Below are positions 7,885-15,889 of a stretch of 32,852 nucleotides of DNA, in pieces. Each line of letters opens with the position of its first letter. Position 1 is the stretch's first letter. Both the position numbers and the translations under genes were made by a program. Source of the stretch: an uncultured Opitutaceae bacterium (GTDB lineage: Bacteria; Verrucomicrobiota; Verrucomicrobiia; Opitutales; Opitutaceae); assembly GCA_937942145.1 (NCBI GenBank), contig CALDFV010000178.1:1-32852 (forward strand), in the 5' to 3' direction. The notes below the pieces were generated by a model, which made no database searches, was not told the DNA's origin, and saw nothing but the letters and a program-made list of their open reading frames with translations.

Positions 7885-9252
7885 ATGAACACTATCCACC
7901 GGATTATTTTAGCCTTGCTGACTCTGGTGTTGGTGGGGTCTCGCGCTGCAGCGGATTCGCAAGAAAAGCCTAACTTCGTTTTCATTTTGGCTGACGACTT
8001 AACTTACAATTTGTTGGGCTGCTATGGGGGTGTCGATGCGGAGACACCGCGTATTGACGAACTGGCGAGCGAAGGGATGCGGTTTACTCGAGCATATGCG
8101 GCAATGGCGATGTGTGCGCCTTTTCGGGCGGAACTCTATACGGGTCTGTATCCAGTACGCAATGGCGTGGCTTGGAATCACTCTTCGGCCAAACTAGGGA
8201 CGAAAAGCGTTTGCCACTATCTCGAGGAGCAGGGTTACCGCGTCGGGTTATCGGGGAAGAAACATGCGTCGCCTGAGTCGACTTTTCCCTTCGAGGTTTT
8301 GAAGGGATTTCCCGCGGGGGAGGGGGTTCGCGAATTCATGACACGCGATTCGGACCAGCCTTACTGCCTTTTCCTCTGCTCAAACAACGCTCACGCGGCG
8401 TGGACAACGGGTGACCCGTCGCGTTTTGATCCGGACACGGTTTCCCTGAATCCTTTGCAGTTTGATACGCCCGCGATCCGCGAAGTGATGACTCGGTATT
8501 TGGCGGAGGTTGAGGATTTCGATCGGGAGACAGGAGAAATTCTGGATTTGCTTGCGGGCTTGAACCAGGGGGACGACACGCTGGTCATGTTATCTTCGGA
8601 GCAAGGCTGGGCACTGGGTTTTGCCAAGTGGAGCAACTGGGACTTGGGTGTTCATACCGGGCTGATTGCTCGCTGGCCGGGCAAAATTGAAGCGGGTAGT
8701 GTTTCAAATGCCCTCGTGCAAATGGCGGATGTGTTGCCGACATTTTTGGAGGCGACGGGAACTAAGGAAGGTAAGGAGATGTTCGACGGGATTAGCTTCT
8801 ATCGGCACTTGAGAGGTGAGGATCAGCCGTTGCGAAAATTTATATATGGAGTTCACAATAACGTTCCGGAGGGGAATCCGTATCCTATTCGTTCGATACG
8901 GAATGAACAGTTCCACTACTTGTTGAACCTGACTCCTGATGCGTCCTACCATGAAAAGCATGTCATGCTGATGGACTCGCGATTGACCTGGTGGCCGGAG
9001 TTGAAAAAGGCCGAGGCCAAAGGCGATCCGGAGGCGATCGCTCTTTTGAAAAAGTATCACAATCGCCCTGCCGAAGAGCTGTACAGAGTGGATGAGGACA
9101 TTTATGAAATGAACAACCTCGCCCGCAATCCTGAGTACGCGGAAGTGAAAGAGGCTCTGAGGGAAGAGTTAAAGAGATGGATGGAAGAGCAAGGGGACAC
9201 TGGAGCGGCCATGGACGATGTCGCGGTGCATGCTGAAAACAGGCAAAGGTAG
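7885..9252 (+). CDS. Secreted sulfatase (type I, formylglycine-dependent)
   Basis: Hydrolyses sulfate esters, or N-sulfate, of an outside substrate, probably a sulfated polysaccharide. Counting from the ATG at 7885 (455 residues; TAGGG Shine-Dalgarno about 8 bases upstream; a GTG at 7876 is the alternative): signal peptide 1-23, metal ligands in FILADDLT (D37, D38), and the sulfatase signature CAPFR (C77-P79-R81) followed by AELYTGLYP. C77 is the residue expected to be converted to formylglycine. The usual later DHG/DNG metal motif reads SSEQGW (about 238-243), followed by KWSNWDLGVHTG and IARWPGKI, as in heparan N-sulfatase-like subfamilies. At 455 residues it is of normal length. The maturation enzyme is not in this window. 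Position after two phosphoesterases suggests a secreted ester-hydrolase locus, but co-transcription is not shown: the gap is 254 bases. Confidence 0.92.
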   Translation: MNTIHRIILALLTLVLVGSRAAADSQEKPNFVFILADDLTYNLLGCYGGVDAETPRIDELASEGMRFTRAYAAMAMCAPFRAELYTGLYPVRNGVAWNHSSAKLGTKSVCHYLEEQGYRVGLSGKKHASPESTFPFEVLKGFPAGEGVREFMTRDSDQPYCLFLCSNNAHAAWTTGDPSRFDPDTVSLNPLQFDTPAIREVMTRYLAEVEDFDRETGEILDLLAGLNQGDDTLVMLSSEQGWALGFAKWSNWDLGVHTGLIARWPGKIEAGSVSNALVQMADVLPTFLEATGTKEGKEMFDGISFYRHLRGEDQPLRKFIYGVHNNVPEGNPYPIRSIRNEQFHYLLNLTPDASYHEKHVMLMDSRLTWWPELKKAEAKGDPEAIALLKKYHNRPAEELYRVDEDIYEMNNLARNPEYAEVKEALREELKRWMEEQGDTGAAMDDVAVHAENRQR

Positions 9253-9265
9253 AAGCATTAATTTG

Positions 9266-9292
9266 GATTGCTCGTGCTCAGCGTGAGCAATC
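9266..9292. terminator. Hairpin between convergent genes
   Basis: GATTGCTC, an 11-base loop, GAGCAATC: a perfect 8-bp stem 13 bases after the sulfatase stop and facing the convergent gene ending at 9386. There is no U-tract on the plus strand, so it may be a bidirectional or Rho-assisted terminator, or an mRNA 3'-end stabiliser. Confidence 0.4.
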
Positions 9293-9385
9293 AGCCGCAG
9301 GTTCCATTGTGTCATTTGGGCTTCGTGCTGGCCTGCCGGGTCCGACCACCGTCGATGGCGGGAAGCGGTTCTTTGGTTGCCCGGC

Positions 9386-9622
9386 TTAGCCGTTAAAGGT
9401 TGCTGCGTTTATGATGGACCAAAGATGGAAAATCAGAGCGAAAGGCCAGGGGACCACCAGAAAGCTGGTGAAGTAGAGTGTGGCGGTCGTTACCACGAAG
9501 AAAGCTGCCCAGAGAATGCGACCTTGGACAAGCTGGCCGAGTCCGGGTATAAAAAAGCTAGCGAGAGCGGCGATAACGTTACCGGATTCGCCACGGCGAG
9601 AAGGATTAGCGGTTTTGCTCAT
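9386..9622 (-). CDS. Small integral membrane protein (PGLGQ motif)
   Basis: A 78-residue protein. A polar N-terminus (MSKTANPSRRGES) is followed by ASFFIPGLGQLVQGR and two hydrophobic helices (about 38-52 and 56-72). The PGLGQL-x-QGR motif before two helices is seen in many small TM2-like bacterial membrane proteins of unknown function. It is convergent with the sulfatase. A perfect palindrome GTATC-CTAA-GATAC lies 20-33 bases upstream of its start. Not assigned to a named family with certainty. Confidence 0.65.
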   Translation of the reverse strand: MSKTANPSRRGESGNVIAALASFFIPGLGQLVQGRILWAAFFVVTTATLYFTSFLVVPWPFALIFHLWSIINAATFNG

Positions 9623-9641
9623 GGTAGGAGAAATTGCGTTA

Positions 9642-9655
9642 GTATCCTAAGATAC
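9642..9655. promoter_or_regulatory. Palindrome upstream of the small membrane protein gene
   Basis: GTATC-CTAA-GATAC, perfect 5-base arms, 20-33 bases before the minus-strand ATG at 9622. The location fits an operator overlapping a promoter or leader. No regulator can be named. Confidence 0.3.
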
Positions 9656-9821
9656 ACGGGAAATGGGCCTAGAGTTGCAAGAAAAGAGCGCGGAGGAGTA
9701 AATGGGGATGTCGTTTTTATTTGGTGATTGAGATGCGGTAGCGTATCGTGTTGTGATATATTTTGGCGGATTCGAACCGAGTGGGGTTGCAATTCTCTCA
9801 GGGAAGATTTTTTTAGGCAGA

Positions 9822-10607
9822 GTGAATCGTAAGTGGGGGATCAGGTATCTGGCAGTCGGGTTTTTCTTGGCCGTGGGTTCGAATGTTCTTGGGGAAGATT
9901 TCCAGGTCCAAAAGGGCGACGGGTATTTTGAAGGTTCGCTCCGGTACGTCGTTTCGCGCTATTCAGTCCGAACAGGCAGGGCGGTTGAGCGAAAGCAGGT
10001 TGATGTCTTGGCAACAGAAAACCGGCTTAGTGTACCTTCGCTTGATGTCGCGGACGTGTTCGCGAACAATGCTCCACCTGGGGTTTCATCTGCCTTGTTT
10101 CGTCACGATGCGGACGACTTTATATTGTATGGCGATGATATCGATGCGTATCGCTTCCGCGGATATGACAAGGTTTTGCTTGGACTGGCTTTTCGGGCGT
10201 TGGCATTGTCGGGCGCTCCGGTGGATATGAAGCCGCCAGAAAAATCGGGCCCCTATGCGTTGCGGAATTTTCGGGCGAATTTGAGTCGTTATTTGGGCGA
10301 AGCCGGAATCCGTTACGACATGTATTTCTCGAACGACTACAGGGTGAATTGGGGTTCATTAGCGGATTCCTGGCTCTTCGGTTCGGGTGGGCTCAAGGTC
10401 CCGGAGCTGGATGATCGACTGAAGGGAGGAGAAGTGCCGGTGCGGGTCGAGGTTTTTAGAAACGCTTCAAAAGTGCTATCGATCAATCTGATGGCCGCCG
10501 AGGAATATCAGGTCTCTCGAGCCCTAGTGGAGGTGCCAGCGCAAAAGATTTTGCATTCCTCAACCGGTCTGCTGAGGCAGTTGGCAACGGAAGCGATGGG
10601 CCTGTGA
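9822..10607 (+). CDS. Secreted protein of unknown function
   Basis: I do not recognise this gene. The frame is open from a GTG at 9753, but the GTG at 9822 is preferred: AGGCAG lies just upstream and it gives a signal peptide of the form RKWGIRYLAVGFFLAVGSNVLG ending near residue 22-23, leaving about 239 mature residues (261 in total). The mature part is mixed alpha/beta with no obvious membrane span. It includes GYFEGSLRYVVSRYSV near the N-terminus and a C-terminal stretch with VPVRVEVFRNASKVLSINL, suggesting a beta-rich periplasmic or outer-membrane-associated fold. It precedes a membrane-anchored VWA-like gene on the same strand by 114 bases, so the two may be transcribed together. Confidence 0.65.
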   Translation: MNRKWGIRYLAVGFFLAVGSNVLGEDFQVQKGDGYFEGSLRYVVSRYSVRTGRAVERKQVDVLATENRLSVPSLDVADVFANNAPPGVSSALFRHDADDFILYGDDIDAYRFRGYDKVLLGLAFRALALSGAPVDMKPPEKSGPYALRNFRANLSRYLGEAGIRYDMYFSNDYRVNWGSLADSWLFGSGGLKVPELDDRLKGGEVPVRVEVFRNASKVLSINLMAAEEYQVSRALVEVPAQKILHSSTGLLRQLATEAMGL

Positions 10608-10721
10608 TAAGTTGTAAGGCTAAAGTGAGATTGGTTCTTGGTAGAGCATGTCGTATTCTACCTTTTGGTTGACGGTTTAAAAGAGGCAATTAGGTATAAG
10701 GTTGGATCCAATATTTCTCAA

Positions 10722-11729
10722 ATGGCCCGCCGAATCCATCGTAATCGTTCTCGTCGTGGGAAACCTCGCGTCAACAAGGGGACCTTGTTTATAGCGTTGA
10801 TGATTCAGTGTGTCCTGTTGGCAGTGACCGTTTTTGTCATCGTGCTCGACACTCCAGAAAGCGAGCCGCCTCGATTTGAGGGAAAGGCGAGCGTTGCGGT
10901 GAAAAAAGAGGACTTTAAGGAGGCTCAACAGCGAGAACGCTTTATGAAACGGATGAGACAGTTGGAGCCGATTCAGCGACTATCGGTCGACTCGGTTTTG
11001 AACAGCGAACTCCCACCGATGCCTGACCTGCCTACAGAGGCGTTTGAACTGGATGGTGAGGATCTTGAGATGCTGGAAGATGCGAGCACGATGCTTGAGC
11101 AATCAGGCTTGTTGGGAGGCAGCATGCAGGGGAAAGGAAGTTCATCTGCGGCGTCTTTTTTTGGGGTTCAGGATTCTGGTCGTCGAATCTTGATCGTGGT
11201 CAACACGTCTGCATCAGTTGTGCGAAAAGCGCGGAACCAAGGAGTATCAATTGAAGCGATACACGAAGAAGTCGTTTCGCTGATTGATAATCTCGATAGT
11301 GGCACTCTTTTTGGAATTGTGCAATTCAGTCAGGGGTCGCGACGTTTTGCGCCTTACCTTGCTCCGGCGATTAGTCGTAATAAGGAGGCGGCAAGTCACT
11401 GGACTAGAAAGGAAATGCGGGGGAACCCAAAGGTCGAAAGCGAGCTCCTACTGGGTCATGAAGGAGGATTAAAATTAGCTGTAGATATGGAGCCAGACTT
11501 GATTTTTCTCGTTACGGATGGGGTTCTGAACAAAAGGGTCAGAGTGGATGGCGCCTACAAGTATCCTGAGATACCTTACGAGATTTTGATTGGGTCGGTA
11601 GAAGCTGATCTACGGCGCTCGGGAGCCCGAACGCGCATTCATGCGATTGGGTTTGAATTGAATGACAAAGACCGGAGAGGGCTGGAGCGATTGACGCGTC
11701 GCTTCGGCGGGACTTTGAGGGAATTCTGA
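10722..11729 (+). CDS. Membrane-anchored VWA-like protein with altered metal site
   Basis: 335 residues from the ATG at 10722; an in-frame upstream extension to 10638 looks non-coding. A strongly basic N-terminus (RRIHRNRSRRGKPR) is followed by one transmembrane helix at about 21-43 (N-in topology by the positive-inside rule), a charged, probably helical linker (about 60-140), a Gly/Ser-rich hinge and a von Willebrand factor A fold. The MIDAS motif, normally DxSxS, here reads VVNTSAS: Asn161 replaces the Asp, with Ser163 and Ser165 kept. The later VTDG motif (264-267) is present. FFGVQDSGRRILIVV before it is typical of VWA proteins from Planctomycetes/Verrucomicrobiota. VWA domains mediate protein binding; the Asn may weaken metal binding. 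No function can be assigned beyond that. Confidence 0.75.
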   Translation: MARRIHRNRSRRGKPRVNKGTLFIALMIQCVLLAVTVFVIVLDTPESEPPRFEGKASVAVKKEDFKEAQQRERFMKRMRQLEPIQRLSVDSVLNSELPPMPDLPTEAFELDGEDLEMLEDASTMLEQSGLLGGSMQGKGSSSAASFFGVQDSGRRILIVVNTSASVVRKARNQGVSIEAIHEEVVSLIDNLDSGTLFGIVQFSQGSRRFAPYLAPAISRNKEAASHWTRKEMRGNPKVESELLLGHEGGLKLAVDMEPDLIFLVTDGVLNKRVRVDGAYKYPEIPYEILIGSVEADLRRSGARTRIHAIGFELNDKDRRGLERLTRRFGGTLREF

Positions 11730-11780
11730 GGGCTCTAAGGCTCAATTCAGAGGAGTTTTTGCTAGGTACTGATGCCGGCT

Positions 11781-12320
11781 TTAGTCGATCGCTTGGAGGA
11801 TCGATTTCCAGAGCTTCGTTTCTTCAACGTGGCCGTATTGGTCTAGTTTCTGGGCGATCTTCTCTAACGAAGGTTCCTCAACATCGTGATCGGGGTCGCT
11901 TTGAAAGTCGGGACGCGCTTTGCAGGAGAGGGCCCAGCAGGCCCAGGATCGCCATTTTCGCTGTTCGAGTCGCGGTTCGCCGAGGCGGTCGGCGTAGTGC
12001 TGGAAGTGGATGCGAGGGTTTCCCAGGAAAACTTCGGTGGGCGCATTTTGGAGAATGTAGACCAGCGCTTGATAGGGAAGCGGCCAGGATTCGAGAATAA
12101 GCTCATCCCCTGTTAGGTCGGCTCCCCATGCCCGATCGAGGCAAAGAATGGCACGGGCGGGAAGTCTCTGTCTCCAGAGGACTTGGCTGTAGTCGAGACA
12201 GGTTTTGTAGAAATCGGAGCCGCGGTCACTGGATTTAAAGCGATTGAGGTCCCTCCAATTCATATCTCGGGCTGGCGAAGGAAGATAAGGAATGTCGGAA
12301 ATATCAGGGAGGTCGGGCAT
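11781..12320 (-). CDS. Conserved-looking hypothetical protein, 179 aa
   Basis: No named family recognised. It is soluble with no signal peptide, rich in Trp (WRDLNRF, LWRQRL, LESWPLPYQAL, RKWRSWACWALS), and has a Pro/Asp-rich start (MPDLPDISDIPYLPSPARD). The composition is unlike a random frame, and start and stop fit the gaps to its neighbours (52 bases to the convergent VWA gene). The centre, PARAILCLDRAWGADL with repeated helices, suggests an all-alpha protein. I believe similar proteins occur across Opitutae, but that is memory and not checked. Confidence 0.65.
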   Translation of the reverse strand: MPDLPDISDIPYLPSPARDMNWRDLNRFKSSDRGSDFYKTCLDYSQVLWRQRLPARAILCLDRAWGADLTGDELILESWPLPYQALVYILQNAPTEVFLGNPRIHFQHYADRLGEPRLEQRKWRSWACWALSCKARPDFQSDPDHDVEEPSLEKIAQKLDQYGHVEETKLWKSILQAID

Positions 12321-12604
12321 ATGGATGGATGCTGGAAAGCGTCTCAGGCGACACTCTTACGGAGCTGAGAGAAAATGATTCGAAGAAAGGCGCAATGATT
12401 TGTTGCAACGCGGGTAGATTTTCGCGTAGGAGATGGCTTCAAGTTTTTACACACCTATTAGAGCGACAAAGTGAACCTTTTCTTCTCCGAAGCTAGCCTC
12501 TTTTATCGACCGACTGCCGCAATCCCGAAAGGGAGAGAGGCCTACTTCAAGCGCGGGCAGCACTCGAGGTGCGTTGTTGGGACTTGTGGAAAGGAAGCCG
12601 CCAG
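12321..12604. other. Divergent intergenic region upstream of purF
   Basis: About 285 bases between the minus-strand gene at 12320 and a possible leader ORF. It must hold the promoters for both directions. I see no confident -35/-10 pair and no known riboswitch core. A short GCAC-TCGAG-GTGC hairpin is present at about 12560. Confidence 0.4.
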
Positions 12605-12630
12605 ATGACTGAGGCGGTTTGCCTGTTTTT
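12598..12630 (+). terminator. Terminator-like hairpin in the purF leader
   Basis: CCGCC (12598-12602), a 10-base loop, GGCGG (12613-12617), then TTTGCCTGTTTTT. Additional CAG/CTG pairing inside the loop is possible. It lies about 80 bases before purF with no complete gene upstream on this strand, so it would act as an attenuator if it works at all. The stem is short and the U-tract interrupted. Confidence 0.35.
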
Positions 12631-12685
12631 GGAGGAGATTAATCGCCATACGTGGTGTGGCTGTAGAGCCGATTTCGTTAGTTAG
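12605..12685 (+). CDS. Possible 26-codon leader ORF before purF
   Basis: ATG at 12605 with a good Shine-Dalgarno site (AAGGAAG at 12591-12597, 7 bases away); the stop TAG is at 12683-12685, 23 bases before the purF ATG. The frame starts MTEAVCLFLEEINRH and contains WCGC near its end. It overlaps the terminator-like hairpin at 12598-12630, so translation would prevent that hairpin from forming. This Shine-Dalgarno site is better than that of purF itself. It could equally be chance; the peptide resembles nothing I know. Confidence 0.3.
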   Translation: MTEAVCLFLEEINRHTWCGCRADFVS

Positions 12686-12708
12686 GGATTTTTAGCGAGA
12701 ACTTTTAG

Positions 12709-14625
12709 ATGAGCGAGCTGATCAAACACGAATGCGGAGTAGCCCAAGTGCGGCTGAAAAAACCATTGGAATACTTCGCTGAGAAATACGGCACTCCGCT
12801 TTATGGCTACTACAAGCTTTTCCTTCTGATGGAGAAACAGCGTAATCGCGGCCAAGACGGGGCTGGAGTGGCGGCTATCAAGTTCGACATGCCAGCGGGC
12901 GAGCCGTACATGTTTCGCGAACGAAGCGTGAAAACCAATGCCCTGGACCGGATCTTTAAAGATACTCTCAAGCAGTACCAGAAGCTTCAGCGAAACGGTG
13001 ACATTCTTCCTGACTACGTTCCTTCGATAAAATCCAAGTACGACTTTTGCGCGGAGTATTACATGGGGCATTTGAGGTATGGGACCTCTGGGGGCTATTC
13101 GTTGAGTGTGTGCCATCCGTTCTTTCGCCGAAGCAGCTGGCCGACGAAAAACCTGATGTTGGCGGGCAACTTCAACATGACCAATACGAAGGAGCTTAAC
13201 GAGAGCTTGATTGCGATGGGTCAGCATCCGATTTTCGCCACGGACACACAGGCATTGCTAGAGAAAGTGGGATACCACCTCGATGAAGCGCACGACAATC
13301 TATATCGCTATCTGCGAGATGAAGGGCACGATGCGCGTGAAATCTCGGAGCGGATTTTGGGGGAGATCGATTTGGTCAAAGTTTTCCGCAAGGCGTCCAA
13401 GTCATGGGATGGTGGTTACGCCCTCATCGGAGCGATTGGCAACGGCGACAATTTCATCCTGAGAGACCCTTTGGGAATTCGGCCTGTTTTCTATTTTGAG
13501 GACGACGAGGTGTTTGCGTCCGCCTCGGAACGAGCGCCGCTCATGACGATTTTCAACAAGCAGATTGAAGACATCGAAGAGGTTCCGCCGGGTCACATCA
13601 TCGTTGTAAAGCGTAGCGGTGAGCTAATAAACGAGCAGTTTAAAAAGCCAAATCCAGAGCGCAAACAATGTTCATTTGAGAGAATCTATTTCTCCAGAGG
13701 GAATGACGCGGATATCTACAAAGAGCGCAAAGCCCTAGGAGCGCAGCTTTCGGAGCAGGTTTTAAAGGAGGTCGGGCATGACCTTGAGAATACGGTGGTC
13801 AGCTTTATTCCCAACACATCGGAGATCGGCTATTTCGGCTTTCTGGAAAAGCTGCGGGTGGATCGGCGTAATCAAGTAAAAGACGCAATTCTCGACGCCC
13901 AGGAAAAAGGCGAGTTGAGCGAGGAGCTCCTCGACGACCTGATCATGAAGAACTGGCCCCGGGGTGAAAAGATCGCGCACAAGGACCAGAAGCTGAGAAC
14001 GTTTATATCCACTGAGAATTCCCGAAATGAAATGGCAACCCACGTCTATGATGTGACTTATGGGATTGTACAGAAGACAGATAATCTAGTTTGTATCGAT
14101 GACTCTATCGTTCGTGGAACGACTTTGCGGAAGTCTATCTTAAAGATATTGAGTAGCCTGAATCCCAAAAAGATTATCATTGCATCAACCGCTCCTCAAA
14201 TACGGTATCCAGATTGTTATGGCATTGATATGTCGGAGCTTGGTAAGTTTATTGCCTTCGAAGCGGCGATTGCCCTGCTGCACGAAGTGGGCAAGCGCGA
14301 TACGCTTTTAGAAGTTTACCGCAAGTGCATCGATTGCCTGAACTCTGAAGAGTCCTGTGGAATCAACTACGTCAAGGAAATCTATGCTCCGTTTACTGCA
14401 GAGCAGATTTCAAAAAAGATCGCTGAAATTGTCTATCCTCAAGACCGTGGGTGGAACGGTGAGGTTTCAGTCGTCTATCAATCGATTGAAGGACTGCGAA
14501 AAGCCCTGCCTGATCATAGAGGAGACTGGTATTTTACAGGAGACTATCCGACGCAAGGGGGCTACCGAGTTGTGAATCAGGCGTTCGTGAACTATTACAA
14601 GAAATCAACCGGAAGAAGCTACTGA
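12709..14625 (+). CDS. purF: Amidophosphoribosyltransferase, long form
   Basis: First committed step of de novo purine synthesis: PRPP + glutamine to 5-phosphoribosylamine. Residue C9 (HECGVAQ) is the expected N-terminal nucleophile of the Ntn-type glutaminase domain after removal of an eight-residue propeptide. The glutaminase motifs RNRGQDGAG (45-53) and GHLRYGT (120-126) are present. The C-terminal phosphoribosyltransferase domain carries the PRPP loop VCIDDSIVRGTT (461-472). At 638 residues it is longer than the roughly 500-residue E. coli and B. subtilis enzymes. Length and the N-terminal text (KPLEYFAEKYGTPLYG, LLMEKQRNRGQ) match the long form known from Bacteroidota. There is no good Shine-Dalgarno site. 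purM follows 86 bases downstream. Confidence 0.93.
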   Translation: MSELIKHECGVAQVRLKKPLEYFAEKYGTPLYGYYKLFLLMEKQRNRGQDGAGVAAIKFDMPAGEPYMFRERSVKTNALDRIFKDTLKQYQKLQRNGDILPDYVPSIKSKYDFCAEYYMGHLRYGTSGGYSLSVCHPFFRRSSWPTKNLMLAGNFNMTNTKELNESLIAMGQHPIFATDTQALLEKVGYHLDEAHDNLYRYLRDEGHDAREISERILGEIDLVKVFRKASKSWDGGYALIGAIGNGDNFILRDPLGIRPVFYFEDDEVFASASERAPLMTIFNKQIEDIEEVPPGHIIVVKRSGELINEQFKKPNPERKQCSFERIYFSRGNDADIYKERKALGAQLSEQVLKEVGHDLENTVVSFIPNTSEIGYFGFLEKLRVDRRNQVKDAILDAQEKGELSEELLDDLIMKNWPRGEKIAHKDQKLRTFISTENSRNEMATHVYDVTYGIVQKTDNLVCIDDSIVRGTTLRKSILKILSSLNPKKIIIASTAPQIRYPDCYGIDMSELGKFIAFEAAIALLHEVGKRDTLLEVYRKCIDCLNSEESCGINYVKEIYAPFTAEQISKKIAEIVYPQDRGWNGEVSVVYQSIEGLRKALPDHRGDWYFTGDYPTQGGYRVVNQAFVNYYKKSTGRSY

Positions 14626-14711
14626 CTTTAACTCAAGAATAAGGAAGGCAGAATTAGGAATTTCTTCTTTGAACTTTTTCACTTTCATTTCCTCGATCCT
14701 ACTTTAATCAA

Positions 14712-15794
14712 ATGCCGTCAAAAAAGAAAACGAAAGCGTACGCTCAAGCGGGTGTGAATATCGATCTGGGTGATCGCATGAAAGGAGATTTGAAAGAGTC
14801 TCTGAAAGGAGCCTCCCGTCCGGAAGTTATGGGAGCGGTCGGAGGTTTTGGCGGATTGTTTGACCTGTCTAAAACGAAATACAAGGAGCCCGTTTTGGTT
14901 AGCAGTATTGATGGAGTGGGTACTAAGCTTAAACTGGCCTTCGACTCGGGGCAGCACAAAAGCGTGGGTATGGATATTGTGAATCACTGTATTGACGATA
15001 TTACGGTGATTGGCGCGGAACCTTTGTTTTTTCTGGACTATCTTGGTTTAGGGAAACTCGAACCGAAGGTTTTCAAACAGCTGATTTCTGGGATGAAGGA
15101 AGCTTGTGCCGCGGCAAATTGCGCCCTCATCGGTGGGGAGACTGCTCAGTTACCCGGATTCTATCAGCCGGGTGAGTATGATATCGCTGGTGTGATCGTC
15201 GGCATTGCCGAGAAAAAGAAAATGCTTTCCGGATCTACGATCCGACCTGGAGATGTGGTGATTGGGCTCCCTTCCAATGGATTGCACACGAATGGATACA
15301 CATTGGCTCGAAAAGTCGTTTTCGAAAAGGCGAAGCTAAGGGGTTCAGATCTGGTTCCGGGAACACGGCAAAGCGTGTTCAAGGCGCTTCAAGCTCCTCA
15401 CACCAATTACGCGCCGCTAGTGCAGTCGCTTCTGAAGGCGTTCAATAGAGGCCGTTCGTCAGCCTTCCGGAAGGGAAATGCGATCTTCGGCATCGCCCAC
15501 ATTACCGGTGGAGGCTTCTGCGGAAACATTCCTCGCATCCTGCACAGCAAGGTAGACATAGAAATAGACACCAATGCTTGGAAGCCGCTTCCGATATTCA
15601 AATTGATTGGCGAGAAGGGGAAGATTGACTTCGACGAAATGTACGAGGTCTTCAACATGGGGATGGGAATGACGCTTTGTGTAGATGCATCTCAGGCAGA
15701 CTCAGTTCTCGCTGCTTGCCATAAATTCGGCTGCAAAGCTGTGGCTATCGGAAAGGCAGTCAAAGGAACTGGTAAGGTTTCGCTGAAGCGATAG
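14712..15794 (+). CDS. purM: Phosphoribosylformylglycinamidine cyclo-ligase
   Basis: ATP-dependent ring closure of FGAM to AIR, the fifth step of purine synthesis; cytosolic homodimer. Hallmarks are YAQAGVNIDLGDR near the N-terminus, GGFGGLFDL (44-52), VSSIDGVGTKLKLA (63-76), DIVNHCIDDI, FFLDYLGLGKL, ALIGGETAQLPGFY and the nucleotide-binding region VIGLPSNGLHTNGYTLARKV, then HITGGGFCGNIPR. At 360 residues it is close to the usual 340-350. It follows purF on the same strand with no visible terminator between them, so the two are probably one transcript. Confidence 0.95.
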   Translation: MPSKKKTKAYAQAGVNIDLGDRMKGDLKESLKGASRPEVMGAVGGFGGLFDLSKTKYKEPVLVSSIDGVGTKLKLAFDSGQHKSVGMDIVNHCIDDITVIGAEPLFFLDYLGLGKLEPKVFKQLISGMKEACAAANCALIGGETAQLPGFYQPGEYDIAGVIVGIAEKKKMLSGSTIRPGDVVIGLPSNGLHTNGYTLARKVVFEKAKLRGSDLVPGTRQSVFKALQAPHTNYAPLVQSLLKAFNRGRSSAFRKGNAIFGIAHITGGGFCGNIPRILHSKVDIEIDTNAWKPLPIFKLIGEKGKIDFDEMYEVFNMGMGMTLCVDASQADSVLAACHKFGCKAVAIGKAVKGTGKVSLKR

Positions 15795-15889
15795 CTTGAG
15801 AGGCGAAGCAGCCTGATCGAGGAGATCGTCGTCATAATTCGTCTGAGGAATCTCTGAAACGAATCTTGGATATCGTATTCTAGTTACAA

